Source: DTU015 sp964641455 (GTDB taxonomy: Bacteria; Bacillota; Sulfobacillia; Fermentithermobacillales; Fermentithermobacillaceae). Taken from it: DNA of 64,000 nt. The notes under the pieces were generated by a model. The model was not told where the DNA came from, searched no databases, and saw only the letters and a list, made by a program, of their open reading frames with translations. How positions within the stretch are numbered: the stretch's first letter is position 1; every line of letters starts with the position of its first letter. The stretch covers positions 1 through 64,000 of the forward strand of contig CAZXLH010000003.1 of the NCBI GenBank assembly GCA_964641455.1, read 5' to 3'. Position numbers and translations under genes: made by a program. Shown piece by piece: positions 53,738-63,183 of this stretch.

Positions 53738-53833
53738 CAAAAGCATATCCATGCAGGGATTGCTTAACAAATAGCAAACCGCAACATTAGGACTTGTGAA
53801 CTAAAAGAACCCATGCTAAAATTAGATGTCAGT

Positions 53834-53921
53834 GCCGGGGTGATGGAATTGGCAGTCATGCGCGACTCAAAATCGCGTGGGGTAACCCCCCGTGCGGGTT
53901 CGACTCCCGCCCTCGGCACCA
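53834..53921 (+). tRNA. tRNA-Leu (anticodon CAA)
   Basis: The 88-base gene folds as a class II tRNA: acceptor GCCGGGG pairs with CCTCGGC, D-stem ATG/CAT, anticodon stem CGCGA/TCGCG with loop CTCAAAA (anticodon CAA, reading UUG), a long variable arm (GTGGGGTAACCCCC) and T-arm GCGGGTTCGACTCCCGC. The 3' CCA is encoded (53919-53921). Confidence 0.95.
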
Positions 53922-53945
53922 TTGTTTTGCAGGGAAATATCAATG

Positions 53946-53987
53946 GCGGCAATCATGCATAGTACGCAACAAAGTGCGGATTGCCGC
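53946..53987 (+). terminator. Terminator after tRNA-Leu
   Basis: The stem GCGGCAATC / GATTGCCGC (9 bp, 24-nt loop) is followed by TATTTTG and a T-rich stretch. Confidence 0.5.
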
Positions 53988-54092
53988 TATTTTGCCGTTA
54001 ACTTTCTTTTATGCTTACTTCTTATGTGACCGGGGTGGTTCACTCTGTTTGTTCTTGGATTCTTTCACGGTTACTTCCGTTGAAACCACGTA

Positions 54093-54118
54093 AAGAAGCA
54101 CCCTTTCGGGTGCTTCTT
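54093..54118. terminator. Bidirectional terminator between tRNA and peptide operon
   Basis: A perfect 11-bp stem AAGAAGCACCC / GGGTGCTTCTT with a TTTC tetraloop. The stem ends in A/T on both sides (CTTAATG on plus, TACG on minus), so it can end both the tRNA transcript and the convergent Opp operon. Two direct copies of TTAATGCTCCACATG follow at 54120-54149. Confidence 0.7.
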
Positions 54119-54209
54119 CTTAATGCTCCACATGTTAATGCTCCACATGCTTCCTTAGGTGTTATGCCAGATACTTCTGCCAGATACTCCCCTTCCGAAA
54201 CATTGCCCT

Positions 54210-56357
54210 TCAGATTTTCCCGTAAAGAATAGGCAGTTTAACACACGACGGGTAATCCTCGCCGTGATAAATCTGCTGCGTAGCAATCACCGGTTTGGGA
54301 TCAGTGAAAGGATCAATACCGGTATTCGTGTTCGGGAAACAAATCATATAGTCTGCCGAACTAATATCCACCCGGATTTTGTGGCCAGGCTCAAATACAT
54401 AACCTGCAAAATGCAAATAAATATGGTATTTTTCAACCTTACCAGGGGTCAGCAGTGACGACGGCTCCTCCGGCCAGTTGCGAAACTCGGCGCGGATACA
54501 GTTCTTGGAAACCTGTCTGGCAACACCTTCTTCATCTACATCAGAAACGCAAACAAAGAAGTCAGTATCTACTGCACTGGAAGAAGCATAAAACTCGGCA
54601 GAAAGGTTACCTGCCACTGCCACAGGTTCAGCAAGCACCGGAGAATCATATACAAGGCAATCCTGCCTGGAATGAAGCTCATTAAGAACTGTGGGTTCAA
54701 ATGAACCTTCGCTACTGCCGGTGTTTTCCGGATCGTAAACATAAGAATCGAATCTGTGTCCTTTAGCAGGAGTTGTCACAAGGCAGCCATCGCCATGCAT
54801 TGAATTTGCCTTTCCACCGCTATGGAAATACAGTTCAGTAACTATAGTTTCAGTGGGACTCCAATCATCGGAATAATACCACTTATTCTCCCCTTTGCCA
54901 CCAACGTAATAAGTCGCGCGAGGTTTCTTATCTTCTCCGTTGGGAATATTTTTCAGGTAGCGATCAAACCACCGAATGGTTCTGGTATCGAAATCGTAAT
55001 CTATGGCATTATCACCGTACTCGATGCTCCTGCAATCACGGAATGCATTAAGTTGATGAGGCCACGGCCCAATAATAATCCGGCGGCCGGGAGTGTCATA
55101 AGCCGTAAGGAACCGCCAGGTCTCCTGTACGCCCATTGCATCACCATCGTGCCATCCAGAGATAATCAACATAGGAATCTTGACATTCTTGCCATGGAGA
55201 GTATTGTCGCACTGCTTCCAAAAATCATCGTAGTGGTAATGGCTGCCCCAAATTTCCCATATGCGAGAACGCTTGCCAATAGTCTTAATGGGTATATCCT
55301 TAAGAGGGCGTATCTTGACAGCCTCTTCAGGAACAACTGTAACGCCGCCAAATACATCGTAGTTCACCCGGTTTGATACCGATTGTCCAAGCCCCCAGCA
55401 CAGCGCAGGCCAAGAGCAAACTGCACCGCCCCGGCGTACTGTATCCATAAAAAACGGCGAGCCCACATTAACCTCGCTGATTGCAGTTTTCAAGTTAGGG
55501 TGCCCGCTGGTAGCCGCGGCTGTGGTAGTGTAGCCTAGGTAGCTGGCTCCCCACATGCCAATATTGCCATCTGACCATTCCTGAGAAACGATCCAATCGA
55601 ACAAATCGTAGGCATCGTTCCGCTCGTAGTAGAAAGGCACCAGTTCGCCATCTGAATCCGAACGGCCGCGCACATCCTGGATCACAAACGCATACCCACG
55701 GTTAACCCAATGAGTACATCGGTACATATCCCGTGATTTACCATAGCAAGTACGGACTACAATAGCCGGAAACTTCTGCCCTGGCTTGCCGCCTTCAGGC
55801 AAGAATACTTCTGTAGCAAGTTTGACACCGTCGCGGGTAGGCACCATTTGGTTGCCCAGCGGGCGAATACCGTACTCGGCCTTGGAAAGCATAGGGTCCT
55901 GATATTTTGTAAGCGGTGTTACAGCTTCATAACCCTCCAAAATCAGCATCTCGCTGGAAATCCGCCCGGGCATGATAAAAGCAATTACCTTACCATCTAA
56001 AGTAACTACGTCCATCACCGGCGGTTCGCCTCGTTGTGCCCAAAGCTGAGATGTAGTTTGCTTGCCGTCAACAGGCCCGGTAAACGTTAAATAGCGGTTA
56101 TAGCGCTTTCCGTTAGTAAGGGTCACCTTCTCTCCTTCCCACGCGGCATTGGCATAATCTGCAAGGTTCTCATATAGTTCTGCAAAATCGAACAGCGACT
56201 CTTTCATGTGCTTTTCAAATGGAATATATTTAAGCTGTACCCTTGTCTGAGGGTCAACAGCAGCCCACTGCAACTCTTTTGAATCGAATGCAACTTTTCC
56301 TTCGTATACACCGGAACGGTAGTGAAAAAACGTTTTTCCTATAAGGTTATGATCCAT
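54210..56357 (-). CDS. CocE/NonD hydrolase (S15 X-Pro dipeptidyl-peptidase-like)
   Basis: This 715-residue protein starts with an extra N-terminal domain of about 170 residues, then the S15-type alpha/beta hydrolase: MVPTRDGVKLATEVFLPEGG, RGRSDSDGELVPFYYERNDAYDLFDWIVSQEWSDGNIGMWGASYLGYT (Ser in GASYLG), ISGWHDGDAMG (acid or His region) and a C-terminal jelly-roll (LSAEFYASSSAVDTDFFVCVSDVDEEG). It may remove X-Pro dipeptides or hydrolyse acyl esters. The ATG at 56357 has GGAGG 12 bases ahead; a TTG at 56366 is too close to it. It closes the Opp operon. Confidence 0.85.
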   Translation of the reverse strand: MDHNLIGKTFFHYRSGVYEGKVAFDSKELQWAAVDPQTRVQLKYIPFEKHMKESLFDFAELYENLADYANAAWEGEKVTLTNGKRYNRYLTFTGPVDGKQTTSQLWAQRGEPPVMDVVTLDGKVIAFIMPGRISSEMLILEGYEAVTPLTKYQDPMLSKAEYGIRPLGNQMVPTRDGVKLATEVFLPEGGKPGQKFPAIVVRTCYGKSRDMYRCTHWVNRGYAFVIQDVRGRSDSDGELVPFYYERNDAYDLFDWIVSQEWSDGNIGMWGASYLGYTTTAAATSGHPNLKTAISEVNVGSPFFMDTVRRGGAVCSWPALCWGLGQSVSNRVNYDVFGGVTVVPEEAVKIRPLKDIPIKTIGKRSRIWEIWGSHYHYDDFWKQCDNTLHGKNVKIPMLIISGWHDGDAMGVQETWRFLTAYDTPGRRIIIGPWPHQLNAFRDCRSIEYGDNAIDYDFDTRTIRWFDRYLKNIPNGEDKKPRATYYVGGKGENKWYYSDDWSPTETIVTELYFHSGGKANSMHGDGCLVTTPAKGHRFDSYVYDPENTGSSEGSFEPTVLNELHSRQDCLVYDSPVLAEPVAVAGNLSAEFYASSSAVDTDFFVCVSDVDEEGVARQVSKNCIRAEFRNWPEEPSSLLTPGKVEKYHIYLHFAGYVFEPGHKIRVDISSADYMICFPNTNTGIDPFTDPKPVIATQQIYHGEDYPSCVKLPILYGKI

Positions 56358-56373
56358 TGAACTCAACTACCTC

Positions 56374-57336
56374 CTATTGCGACAGCTTTTCATGGTTCCA
56401 ACATCGAATGGTATGTCCGTTGCCTAAATCAGTTATAGGCGGGCTGCAATCGTAGCATTTTTGCGTAGCATAGTTGCACCGATCAGCAAAACGGCAAGCA
56501 TCCTCTGGATCTATGGGAGAAGTAATCTCACCTCGTAGCAGTATGCGGCCGGCCTCTTTGTCCAAACTCGGCACCGGAATAGCCGATAGCAGCGCCTGGG
56601 TATAGGGGTGGCGAGGGTTGGCAAACAATTCCCGAACCGGAGCCTTTTCCACCATTTGCCCTAAATACATAACCAGAATATTGTTTGAAATGTGCTTAAC
56701 CACTGACAGGTCATGGGTAATGAACATGTACGTATAGCCAAACTTCTGCTGCAAACGCTTGAGCAAATTGAGAATTTGCGCTTGAATTGACACGTCCAAT
56801 GCCGACACCGGTTCGTCACAAACAATGAATTCCGGATCCAGCGCTAACGCACGAGCTATTCCAATTCGCTGGCGGCGTCCACCGTCAAGCTCATGAGGAT
56901 AAGAGTTGACCAGACGGTCTGCCAGCCCCACAAGTTCCATAAGCTCATATACCCGGTTTTCAAGGCCCGTGTTGTCGGAATACACTTTGTGAATGATTAG
57001 GGGCTCTGCAATCGTATCGTACACCGTCTTGCGTGGGTTCAGCGAAGAAAACGGATCTTGGAAAATGATCTGGACTCGTTTGCGATACTCTTTCAACTCA
57101 TTGCCTTCAAGGTTAAGTATGTTTTCCCCATCGAAAAACACTTCTCCGTCTGTAGCATCGGTTAATCTGACCATAACCCTGCCCATAGTGCTTTTTCCAC
57201 ATCCGGATTCACCAACAACGCCAAGGGTTTCACCTTTGTCAATCGTAAAATTCACACCGTCCACCGCATGGAGCAGGCCGCCAGGGGTTTCGAAATACTT
57301 CGTAAGGTTTCTTACCTCTATGTAGTGTTCAGACAT
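56374..57336 (-). CDS. oppF: Oligopeptide ABC transporter ATP-binding protein
   Basis: The protein has Walker A GESGCGKST, a Q-loop in IIFQDPFSSLNPRKTV, the signature LDGGRRQRIGIARALALDPE, Walker B EFIVCDEPVSALD and a C-terminal OppF-type cysteine region (RFADRCNYATQKCYDC) that may hold an Fe-S cluster. The signature has LDGGR where LSGGQ is classical, a variant found in other Clostridia. It overlaps oppD by 8 bases. Confidence 0.92.
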   Translation of the reverse strand: MSEHYIEVRNLTKYFETPGGLLHAVDGVNFTIDKGETLGVVGESGCGKSTMGRVMVRLTDATDGEVFFDGENILNLEGNELKEYRKRVQIIFQDPFSSLNPRKTVYDTIAEPLIIHKVYSDNTGLENRVYELMELVGLADRLVNSYPHELDGGRRQRIGIARALALDPEFIVCDEPVSALDVSIQAQILNLLKRLQQKFGYTYMFITHDLSVVKHISNNILVMYLGQMVEKAPVRELFANPRHPYTQALLSAIPVPSLDKEAGRILLRGEITSPIDPEDACRFADRCNYATQKCYDCSPPITDLGNGHTIRCWNHEKLSQ

Positions 57337-58363
57337 TATGATACCCCTTCCCTCTTGGCAATTCGGTGGTTCTTAGCTTGTTTTCATAAATCAAACAGCG
57401 CACACGATGCTCCTGGCCAGGCAGCGTGGTAATTGCCGGGACAATTTCACCGCATACGGGTTCGGCATATTTGCACCTGGGATGAAAAGGACAACCTGTA
57501 GGTAAATTAGTAGGCTCAGGCATAAGCCCTTCAATTTGCGCCAAAAACTCTACCTCCTCATCAATGTTCGGAATCGATCCAAACAATCCTACTGTGTAAG
57601 GATGAGAAGGGTTTAGATAGATATCTTCCAAGGTTCCACTCTCAATAATCTGGCCTGCATACATAATAGCGACCTTGTCACAAATCTCAGATACAATACC
57701 TAAATCATGGGTAATCATAATCATCGAGGTGCCCAGCCGGTCGCGGAGTTCCTTCATCATGTCCAACACCTGTGCTTGAATAGTCACATCCAATGCAGTG
57801 GTAGGCTCGTCTGCAATCAGCAAACTTGGGTTACATGCCAGGGCAATGGCAATAACCACCCGTTGCTTCATACCACCTGAAAACTGATGTGGATACTCAT
57901 ATGCACGGTCTGCAGGAATCCGTACCAGTTCCAACATTTCAATTGCCTTATCAGTAGCTTCGCTATATGAAAGAACCTGATGGTTAGCGATAACCTCTGC
58001 TATCTGGTCCACCACTGTCAGCACAGGATTAAGCGCAGTCATAGGATCCTGAAATATCATCGAAATCTCGCTTCCCCGGTACTTGCGGTACTCCTCTTCG
58101 GTCAAAGTAAGGAGATCAATGCCATTGTAGACGATCTTGCCTTGCACTATTTTTCCCGGCGGGCTATCTATGAGCCCCATTACAGAGAGAGCAGTTGTAG
58201 TCTTACCGGCCCCTGTCTCTCCGACCAACCCCAAAGTCTCCTTGCGATTTAGCGAAAGGTTCAGATGATTAATTGCCTCTACTATTCCGTCACTGGTATG
58301 AAACTCAATAACCAGACCTTGAATGTCCAGAAGTTTTTCGTCATTTGATGTCTGCTCATTCAC
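57329..58363 (-). CDS. oppD: Oligopeptide ABC transporter ATP-binding protein
   Basis: The protein has Walker A GETGAGKTT, MIFQDPMTALNPVLTV, the signature FSGGMKQRVVIAIALACNP, Walker B LLIADEPTTALD and the C-terminal FHPRCKYAEPVC cysteine motif. The start is the GTG at 58363, 9 bases after GGGAGGG. With OppF it forms the ATPase heterodimer. Confidence 0.92.
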   Translation of the reverse strand: MNEQTSNDEKLLDIQGLVIEFHTSDGIVEAINHLNLSLNRKETLGLVGETGAGKTTTALSVMGLIDSPPGKIVQGKIVYNGIDLLTLTEEEYRKYRGSEISMIFQDPMTALNPVLTVVDQIAEVIANHQVLSYSEATDKAIEMLELVRIPADRAYEYPHQFSGGMKQRVVIAIALACNPSLLIADEPTTALDVTIQAQVLDMMKELRDRLGTSMIMITHDLGIVSEICDKVAIMYAGQIIESGTLEDIYLNPSHPYTVGLFGSIPNIDEEVEFLAQIEGLMPEPTNLPTGCPFHPRCKYAEPVCGEIVPAITTLPGQEHRVRCLIYENKLRTTELPRGKGYHNV

Positions 58364-58378
58364 TGGCAAATCCCTCCC

Positions 58379-59278
58379 TTAATCTTTCATCCTCGGATCT
58401 AAAGCATCCCGAAGACCGTCGCCCACTAATGTCAAGGCTATAACGGTGATTACAATGGCAATACCGGGAAACGCGGTAATGTGCCATGAATCCCGAATAA
58501 ATTCCCTTCCGCTTGAAAGCATGGCACCCCATTCGGGATCGGGAGGTTGAACACCGAGGCCTATGAAGCTCAGGCCACTGATTGTCATAATACCGCCTGG
58601 AATGCTCATCACAAAACTAGAGATAATAGGGCTGATAGCGTTAGGCAGAATATGATGCCATATGATCCGCAAATCGCTTGCACCCTGCACCCGAACTGCA
58701 TCAACATACTCAAGATCCTTGATTTTTAGTACCTGAGCCCGCGTAAGCCTAGCCTTACCGGGTATGAAACCAATGGCAATTGCAATAGTAAGATTCAACA
58801 CCGTCGGCGGCATAATACTAACTAATGTAATCATCAGCAGCATAGGCGGAATGGCCATTAGAATATCCAGTCCACGCATAATCCAGGTATCTACTTTACC
58901 TCCGTAATAACCGGCTAAGGCTCCAAGAATCATGCCAATGACGCTTCCGAAAAAAACCGAAGTAATCCCGACAAACAGCGAGGTCCTTCCCCCCCAAATT
59001 ATACGGGCAAACATATCACGGCCCAGCTCATCTGTGCCCAACAATGTACCTTCAGTAGGAAATTTACTCCGTTCGCCAATGTTAACGCTAATTACATCCT
59101 CCTCGTAATCAAAAAACAATGGCGCGCTTAGACAAGTCACAACAATTATTGCCAACATAACCATGCCAATAACTGCAGTCGTGTTTTTTCGTAGGCGCAT
59201 CCAGGCGTCGGCCCACAGGCTACGCTTTTTAACCTGTCTGGTTGTAGTCTTAGTCAAAGAAGTATTGATCTGCATCAT
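58379..59278 (-). CDS. oppC: Oligopeptide ABC transporter permease
   Basis: This 299-residue permease carries an N-terminal hydrophobic segment after a basic stretch, GTDELGRDMFARIIWGGRTSL (typical DppC/OppC loop), and the EAA-like region VDAVRVQGASDLRIIWHHILPNAISPIISSFV. It is one base after oppB. Confidence 0.92.
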   Translation of the reverse strand: MMQINTSLTKTTTRQVKKRSLWADAWMRLRKNTTAVIGMVMLAIIVVTCLSAPLFFDYEEDVISVNIGERSKFPTEGTLLGTDELGRDMFARIIWGGRTSLFVGITSVFFGSVIGMILGALAGYYGGKVDTWIMRGLDILMAIPPMLLMITLVSIMPPTVLNLTIAIAIGFIPGKARLTRAQVLKIKDLEYVDAVRVQGASDLRIIWHHILPNAISPIISSFVMSIPGGIMTISGLSFIGLGVQPPDPEWGAMLSSGREFIRDSWHITAFPGIAIVITVIALTLVGDGLRDALDPRMKD

Positions 59279-59279
59279 C

Positions 59280-60242
59280 CTACGCCTGAACCTCCTTCTG
59301 TTTTCTTGCCTTTGGCTTCACATACATGGATTTGATCCTGGGATCAACGGCTGCATAGGCAAGGTCTGTAAGAAGGTTGGCCAGAGCAATAATAACCGCA
59401 GCAATAATAACGCTTGCCATGATAGTAGGAATATCTTTCTGGCGAAGAGCGTCTACCATCATTTTACCTAAGCCATTGATGCCAAAAACCGTTTCAATAA
59501 TTACCGACCCGCCTACACACCGGCCAATTGCCATGCCAATGGAAGTAACTATAGGCAGCAAGGCATTCTTTAACGCGTGCTTATGCAGAATCCGGCCATA
59601 GGCGATTCCTTTGGCGCGAGCGGTGCGAATATAGTCCTGCCGTATCACATCCAGCATGGAAGCGCGCACCAGCCGGGAATTTGTGGTCCATCCAGCAACA
59701 GAAAGGCAGATGAGCGGCATGATACAAGCCTTAGCGCTCTCGAGCCCGTTTGACGGCAGCCAACGCAGTTTTACCGAAAACAAAAGGATCAACATTAGTC
59801 CCAGCCAAAAGCCAGGCATAGCAGCCAAAAGCAGAGTGACAACCCGCATCACGTTATCGAAAACAGAGTTTTGTTTTACCGCCAACAAGATACCCAAAGG
59901 AATTGCTATTATAAAGATCAAGAATATGGACCCAAACGAAAGCAACAGGGTATTTGGCAGGCGAATCTTTATCATTTCCGACACTGGCTGCTTGGTAGTG
60001 TAAGAAGTACCAAAGTCACCTTTAAGCACGTTACCCATGTATCGTAAGTACTGAACGATCATAGGGTCGTTGAGCCCCAGCTGTTCCCGCATCATTTCCA
60101 GCTCCTCCGGCTTGGCACCTACACCAAGAATCATCTGTGCAGGATCGCCTGGGCTTAAGGAGAGCAGGACGAATACCAAAAGAGTGACCCCAATAAGAAT
60201 AGGAATTATTTGCAGCAACCGATTTACAATGTACTTGCTCAT
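59280..60242 (-). CDS. oppB: Oligopeptide ABC transporter permease
   Basis: The 320-residue protein has the DppB/OppB start (MSKYIVNRLLQIIPILIGVTLLVFVLLSL), PGDPAQMILG, GDFGTSYTTKQPV and the EAA-like region IRTARAKGIAYGRILHKHALKNALLPIVTSIG. GGGGAGAG precedes the ATG. A hairpin separates it from oppA. Confidence 0.92.
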   Translation of the reverse strand: MSKYIVNRLLQIIPILIGVTLLVFVLLSLSPGDPAQMILGVGAKPEELEMMREQLGLNDPMIVQYLRYMGNVLKGDFGTSYTTKQPVSEMIKIRLPNTLLLSFGSIFLIFIIAIPLGILLAVKQNSVFDNVMRVVTLLLAAMPGFWLGLMLILLFSVKLRWLPSNGLESAKACIMPLICLSVAGWTTNSRLVRASMLDVIRQDYIRTARAKGIAYGRILHKHALKNALLPIVTSIGMAIGRCVGGSVIIETVFGINGLGKMMVDALRQKDIPTIMASVIIAAVIIALANLLTDLAYAAVDPRIKSMYVKPKARKQKEVQA

Positions 60243-60276
60243 GGTCTCTCCCCTATTTCGTTCTTCGTCGGTGAAT

Positions 60277-60304
60277 GGGCTGTCACAAGTACTTGTAACA
60301 GCCC
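60277..60304 (-). repeat. Intercistronic hairpin between oppA and oppB
   Basis: GGGCTGT...ACAGCCC and ACAAG/CTTGT form one long stem with a single mismatch around a 2-nt loop. Such structures after binding-protein genes often stabilise the upstream mRNA and lower downstream expression; here that role is inferred. Confidence 0.6.
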
Positions 60305-60337
60305 GTCCACTACAAACAAAGAAATATCTCTACAGCA

Positions 60338-61879
60338 TTACTCAAAATAAGCATTGCGGAAGGAATAGATTGAACTTGAGTAAATTCGTACTCCCTGCAA
60401 GGCTTTATCACAAGCAAAGATTGCCTGCCTGCTAAAGGTGGGTATGATAGGCATTTCTGAAGCTGCGATATCCTGACACTCCCGTGCAGCCTCTATCAAA
60501 GCCTCCTCGTCAGCAGCAGCCTTGGCAATGTTGAACAACTCATCACAACGTGGGTTCTCGAAGAAAGAGATGTTTCTCGAACCGAAACTGCCTGTCCAAT
60601 AGTTTTCAAGCGCAACCAAAGGATCACCGGTAGTATTGTTCCAAGAGCCACACAACATCTGATACTCACCGTTAGCCATACCTTCCAGGAACACGCCAAA
60701 TTCCAGGTTGGTAATTGACATATCGACACCAATGCTCTTAAGCACAGCTTGGTATGCTTCCATAATGGAGGTATGCCCGCCATAAACCCAAGCCTCAAAC
60801 GTCAGAGGATTAGATTCATTGTAACCTTCAGCTTCCAAAAGTTGCTTTGCCTTTTCCAGGTTGTACTCGGGTACATTGGGCGACGAATAGTAAGTATTGA
60901 ACATTGGAGGAGTCATACTGTCAATAACGCTGGCGCCGCCTTGAATAGTGGCGAGGCTTTCCTTGTCGCAGGCATAAGCCATTGCCAATCGAATATTCTT
61001 GTTATCGAAAGGTGCTTTTTTGTTATTCATAGATATGAACGAAGTGTTAGTAGTTGTCTTGGTTATCACATTTAGATTATCGTTTTGCTCGGCTCGTTCC
61101 ATATCCTGATAGTCTATAGCAGCAAACTGCGCCTCTCCGGTTTCAACAGAGATATAACGGTTGGCAGCTTCTTCAATAACCTTGAAAGTGATATTCTTAA
61201 TCTTCGGTTTTTCAAACGGATAATCTTCCCATGCTGTAAGTTCAAGTTTGTCACCGGGAATGAAGTTCTTGACCACATAAGGGCCGGTACCAACCGGTTC
61301 GTTGGCATAAGCCTCTCCGGCACTTTCACAGTAAGACTTGTTGTAAACGTGAGCATTAGCCATCAGGTTCCTAATTGTACCGCTGTTTGGCTCTTTAAGT
61401 TTGATAGTGACTTCCTTATCACCGGTAACCTCAACTGAATCCACATTGCTCATGTATGAAGCACATTTGGGGATATCGTGCAAACGCTCTATAGAAAATA
61501 CAATGTCTTCCATCTCCAGGGGTTCACCATTATGGAACATGAAACCGTCTCCAACAGTGAACTTGAAGGTTAGATCATCAACCTGTTCCCAGGAATCGGC
61601 AACCGCAGCCTCATAGTTAAAGTCTTCGTCTACAGCAATAATGTAATCATAGATATGACTCGTGGCAATAGAAACGTTAGTAAAGTTGGCAACTGCAGCA
61701 TCCAGGGTGTTACCAATAGCGGAAATAGCTACAAATATACTATTGCGGCCGGAAGTATCCGGGCCCTCTCCTTGAGACGTTGAAGGAGTGCAACCCACCA
61801 GACTTGCTACCATGCAGACAGTCAAAACAAGCACAACAACTCTTCTTTTCATTTTGCTATGTGTACTGCCATTCTTCAA
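60338..61879 (-). CDS. oppA: Oligopeptide ABC transporter substrate-binding lipoprotein
   Basis: An SBP family 5 lipoprotein: signal VVVLVLTVCMVASLVGC with lipobox, then SAIGNTLDAAVANFTNVSIATSHIYDYI, VGDGFMFHNGEPLEMEDIVFSIERL and GTGPYVVKNFIPGDKLELTAWEDY. I choose the TTG at 61879 (GGAGG 12 bases ahead). The ATG at 61852 gives the same signal peptide with a shorter lead. A perfect inverted repeat surrounds the start. It captures peptides, possibly proline-rich ones, for the OppBCDF pump. Confidence 0.9.
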   Translation of the reverse strand: MKNGSTHSKMKRRVVVLVLTVCMVASLVGCTPSTSQGEGPDTSGRNSIFVAISAIGNTLDAAVANFTNVSIATSHIYDYIIAVDEDFNYEAAVADSWEQVDDLTFKFTVGDGFMFHNGEPLEMEDIVFSIERLHDIPKCASYMSNVDSVEVTGDKEVTIKLKEPNSGTIRNLMANAHVYNKSYCESAGEAYANEPVGTGPYVVKNFIPGDKLELTAWEDYPFEKPKIKNITFKVIEEAANRYISVETGEAQFAAIDYQDMERAEQNDNLNVITKTTTNTSFISMNNKKAPFDNKNIRLAMAYACDKESLATIQGGASVIDSMTPPMFNTYYSSPNVPEYNLEKAKQLLEAEGYNESNPLTFEAWVYGGHTSIMEAYQAVLKSIGVDMSITNLEFGVFLEGMANGEYQMLCGSWNNTTGDPLVALENYWTGSFGSRNISFFENPRCDELFNIAKAAADEEALIEAARECQDIAASEMPIIPTFSRQAIFACDKALQGVRIYSSSIYSFRNAYFE

Positions 61880-61890
61880 TGCGGCAGTAC
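61863..61890 (-). promoter_or_regulatory. Inverted repeat surrounding the oppA start codon
   Basis: A perfect 8-bp repeat, GTACTGCC / GGCAGTAC, spans the predicted TTG start with a 12-nt loop containing it, directly after the GGAGG. Folding would place the start codon in a hairpin loop next to the ribosome site, a possible translational switch. Confidence 0.5.
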
Positions 61891-62011
61891 CCCTCCTTTC
61901 TTGATTTGAACCGGTATCAAAGCCAACACCTGTCAACGAGACAAACGGAAATTTTCCCCCACCCTGTTACCACACAATCATGAGCGTCAACAGGGCAGGG
62001 CAACAAACCAA

Positions 62012-63166
62012 TTACTTGCAAACCTCGCTCAACACACGCATCCAATTACCACCGATAATTTTGATAATATCGTCATCCCTGTAACCACGTGATACCAGGC
62101 CTGCGGTAAGATTACCAAGGTCGCGGTAATCCTTGATTCCGTGGATGTACTCAATTGAGGGGCCATCCCCTGGCTTAAAGCCAATAGTCGGCGCCACATG
62201 TTCCTTAAAAGCCAGTGCCATCCATTTGGTTTGGGGCATTGGCCAGTCAGTTCCGATGCCGACATGATTAACGCCAATCAAATTCACCACATAGTCAATG
62301 TGATCAAGCACATGCTCAATTGTGCTATTATTGGGATCCTCTGCAATAAACCACGGCATTGCGAATATCCCCACTACTCCGCCGGTACCGGCAATCGCTT
62401 TGAGTTCCTCATCGGACTTACAACGGTTGTGTAAATAAACCTTTTCACCGCCTGTATGAGATGCAATTACCGGGGCTTTAGAATGCTTGCAAGCATCCAT
62501 GGTAGTCTGATAGCCGCAGTGGCCGGTATCCACAATAATCCCTAGCTCATTACACTTGGCTACGAACTTAATTCCGAACCTGGAAAGCCCGGCATCATTC
62601 GGCTCCATGCAACCTGCACCTACCAAATTGTGATTGTTATAGGTAAGTTGCTGAACCCGCAGGCCAAAATCGTATGCCATTTCCAAGAGTCCAAGATCCG
62701 TTCCGTAACCCAAAGTCTCCTGGCTTGTAACAATACCTGCCTTAAGGCCGTTTCTGTGAGCATACTCCACTTCTTCGGCATTGCGCGCCTTAATGAGCCA
62801 TGGTTTGAAGTCAAACTCGCACTGTATATGTACCATGCTCTTAAACAAAGAATTCTTGTCAATAATACTCAACTGACGGCAACCGGCGGTGATCCCACTT
62901 TCATACCAACACTGCTTGTACAAATCACTGAGCCTGCCCTTGGTAAACCATTGCCTGATTAACCTCTGTGCATAGGCCACCTGCGCCACCACATCATAGG
63001 GATGTGCTTCTCGGGCAAGGGCTTGTAGTTCTTCCTCCAGTTCCTCTGGAAGTGCATAGGTACCGATTGGTCCCTGGAACAACATGTCTATCACTATGTT
63101 TTCTTCATGCAATTTCTTTGCGTGCTGCTGTTGCTGTTCCGTGAGCCCAAAATCATATGGAACCAT
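62012..63166 (-). CDS. M19-family membrane dipeptidase (renal dipeptidase-like)
   Basis: The 384-residue protein carries M19 landmarks: NIVIDMLFQGP replacing the usual DxHxD (partly degenerate), QLTYNNHNLVGAGC, GIIVDTGHCGYQTTMDACKHSKAPVIASHTGG (two His ligands) and GIGTDWPMPQ. Members hydrolyse dipeptides, some with D-residues. The weak first metal motif (residues 26-36 lack the H-x-D) is notable. The ATG has AAAGGAGG ahead. It stands between the cyclodeaminase-like gene and oppA, so it probably acts on imported dipeptides. Confidence 0.83.
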   Translation of the reverse strand: MVPYDFGLTEQQQQHAKKLHEENIVIDMLFQGPIGTYALPEELEEELQALAREAHPYDVVAQVAYAQRLIRQWFTKGRLSDLYKQCWYESGITAGCRQLSIIDKNSLFKSMVHIQCEFDFKPWLIKARNAEEVEYAHRNGLKAGIVTSQETLGYGTDLGLLEMAYDFGLRVQQLTYNNHNLVGAGCMEPNDAGLSRFGIKFVAKCNELGIIVDTGHCGYQTTMDACKHSKAPVIASHTGGEKVYLHNRCKSDEELKAIAGTGGVVGIFAMPWFIAEDPNNSTIEHVLDHIDYVVNLIGVNHVGIGTDWPMPQTKWMALAFKEHVAPTIGFKPGDGPSIEYIHGIKDYRDLGNLTAGLVSRGYRDDDIIKIIGGNWMRVLSEVCK

Positions 63167-63183
63167 GGAAATACCTCCTTTGC

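Noticed and set aside
56374..57336. LDGGR signature in OppF as a possibly defective ATPase
   Set aside because: This variant is recurrent in clostridial OppF proteins and the other ATPase motifs are intact.
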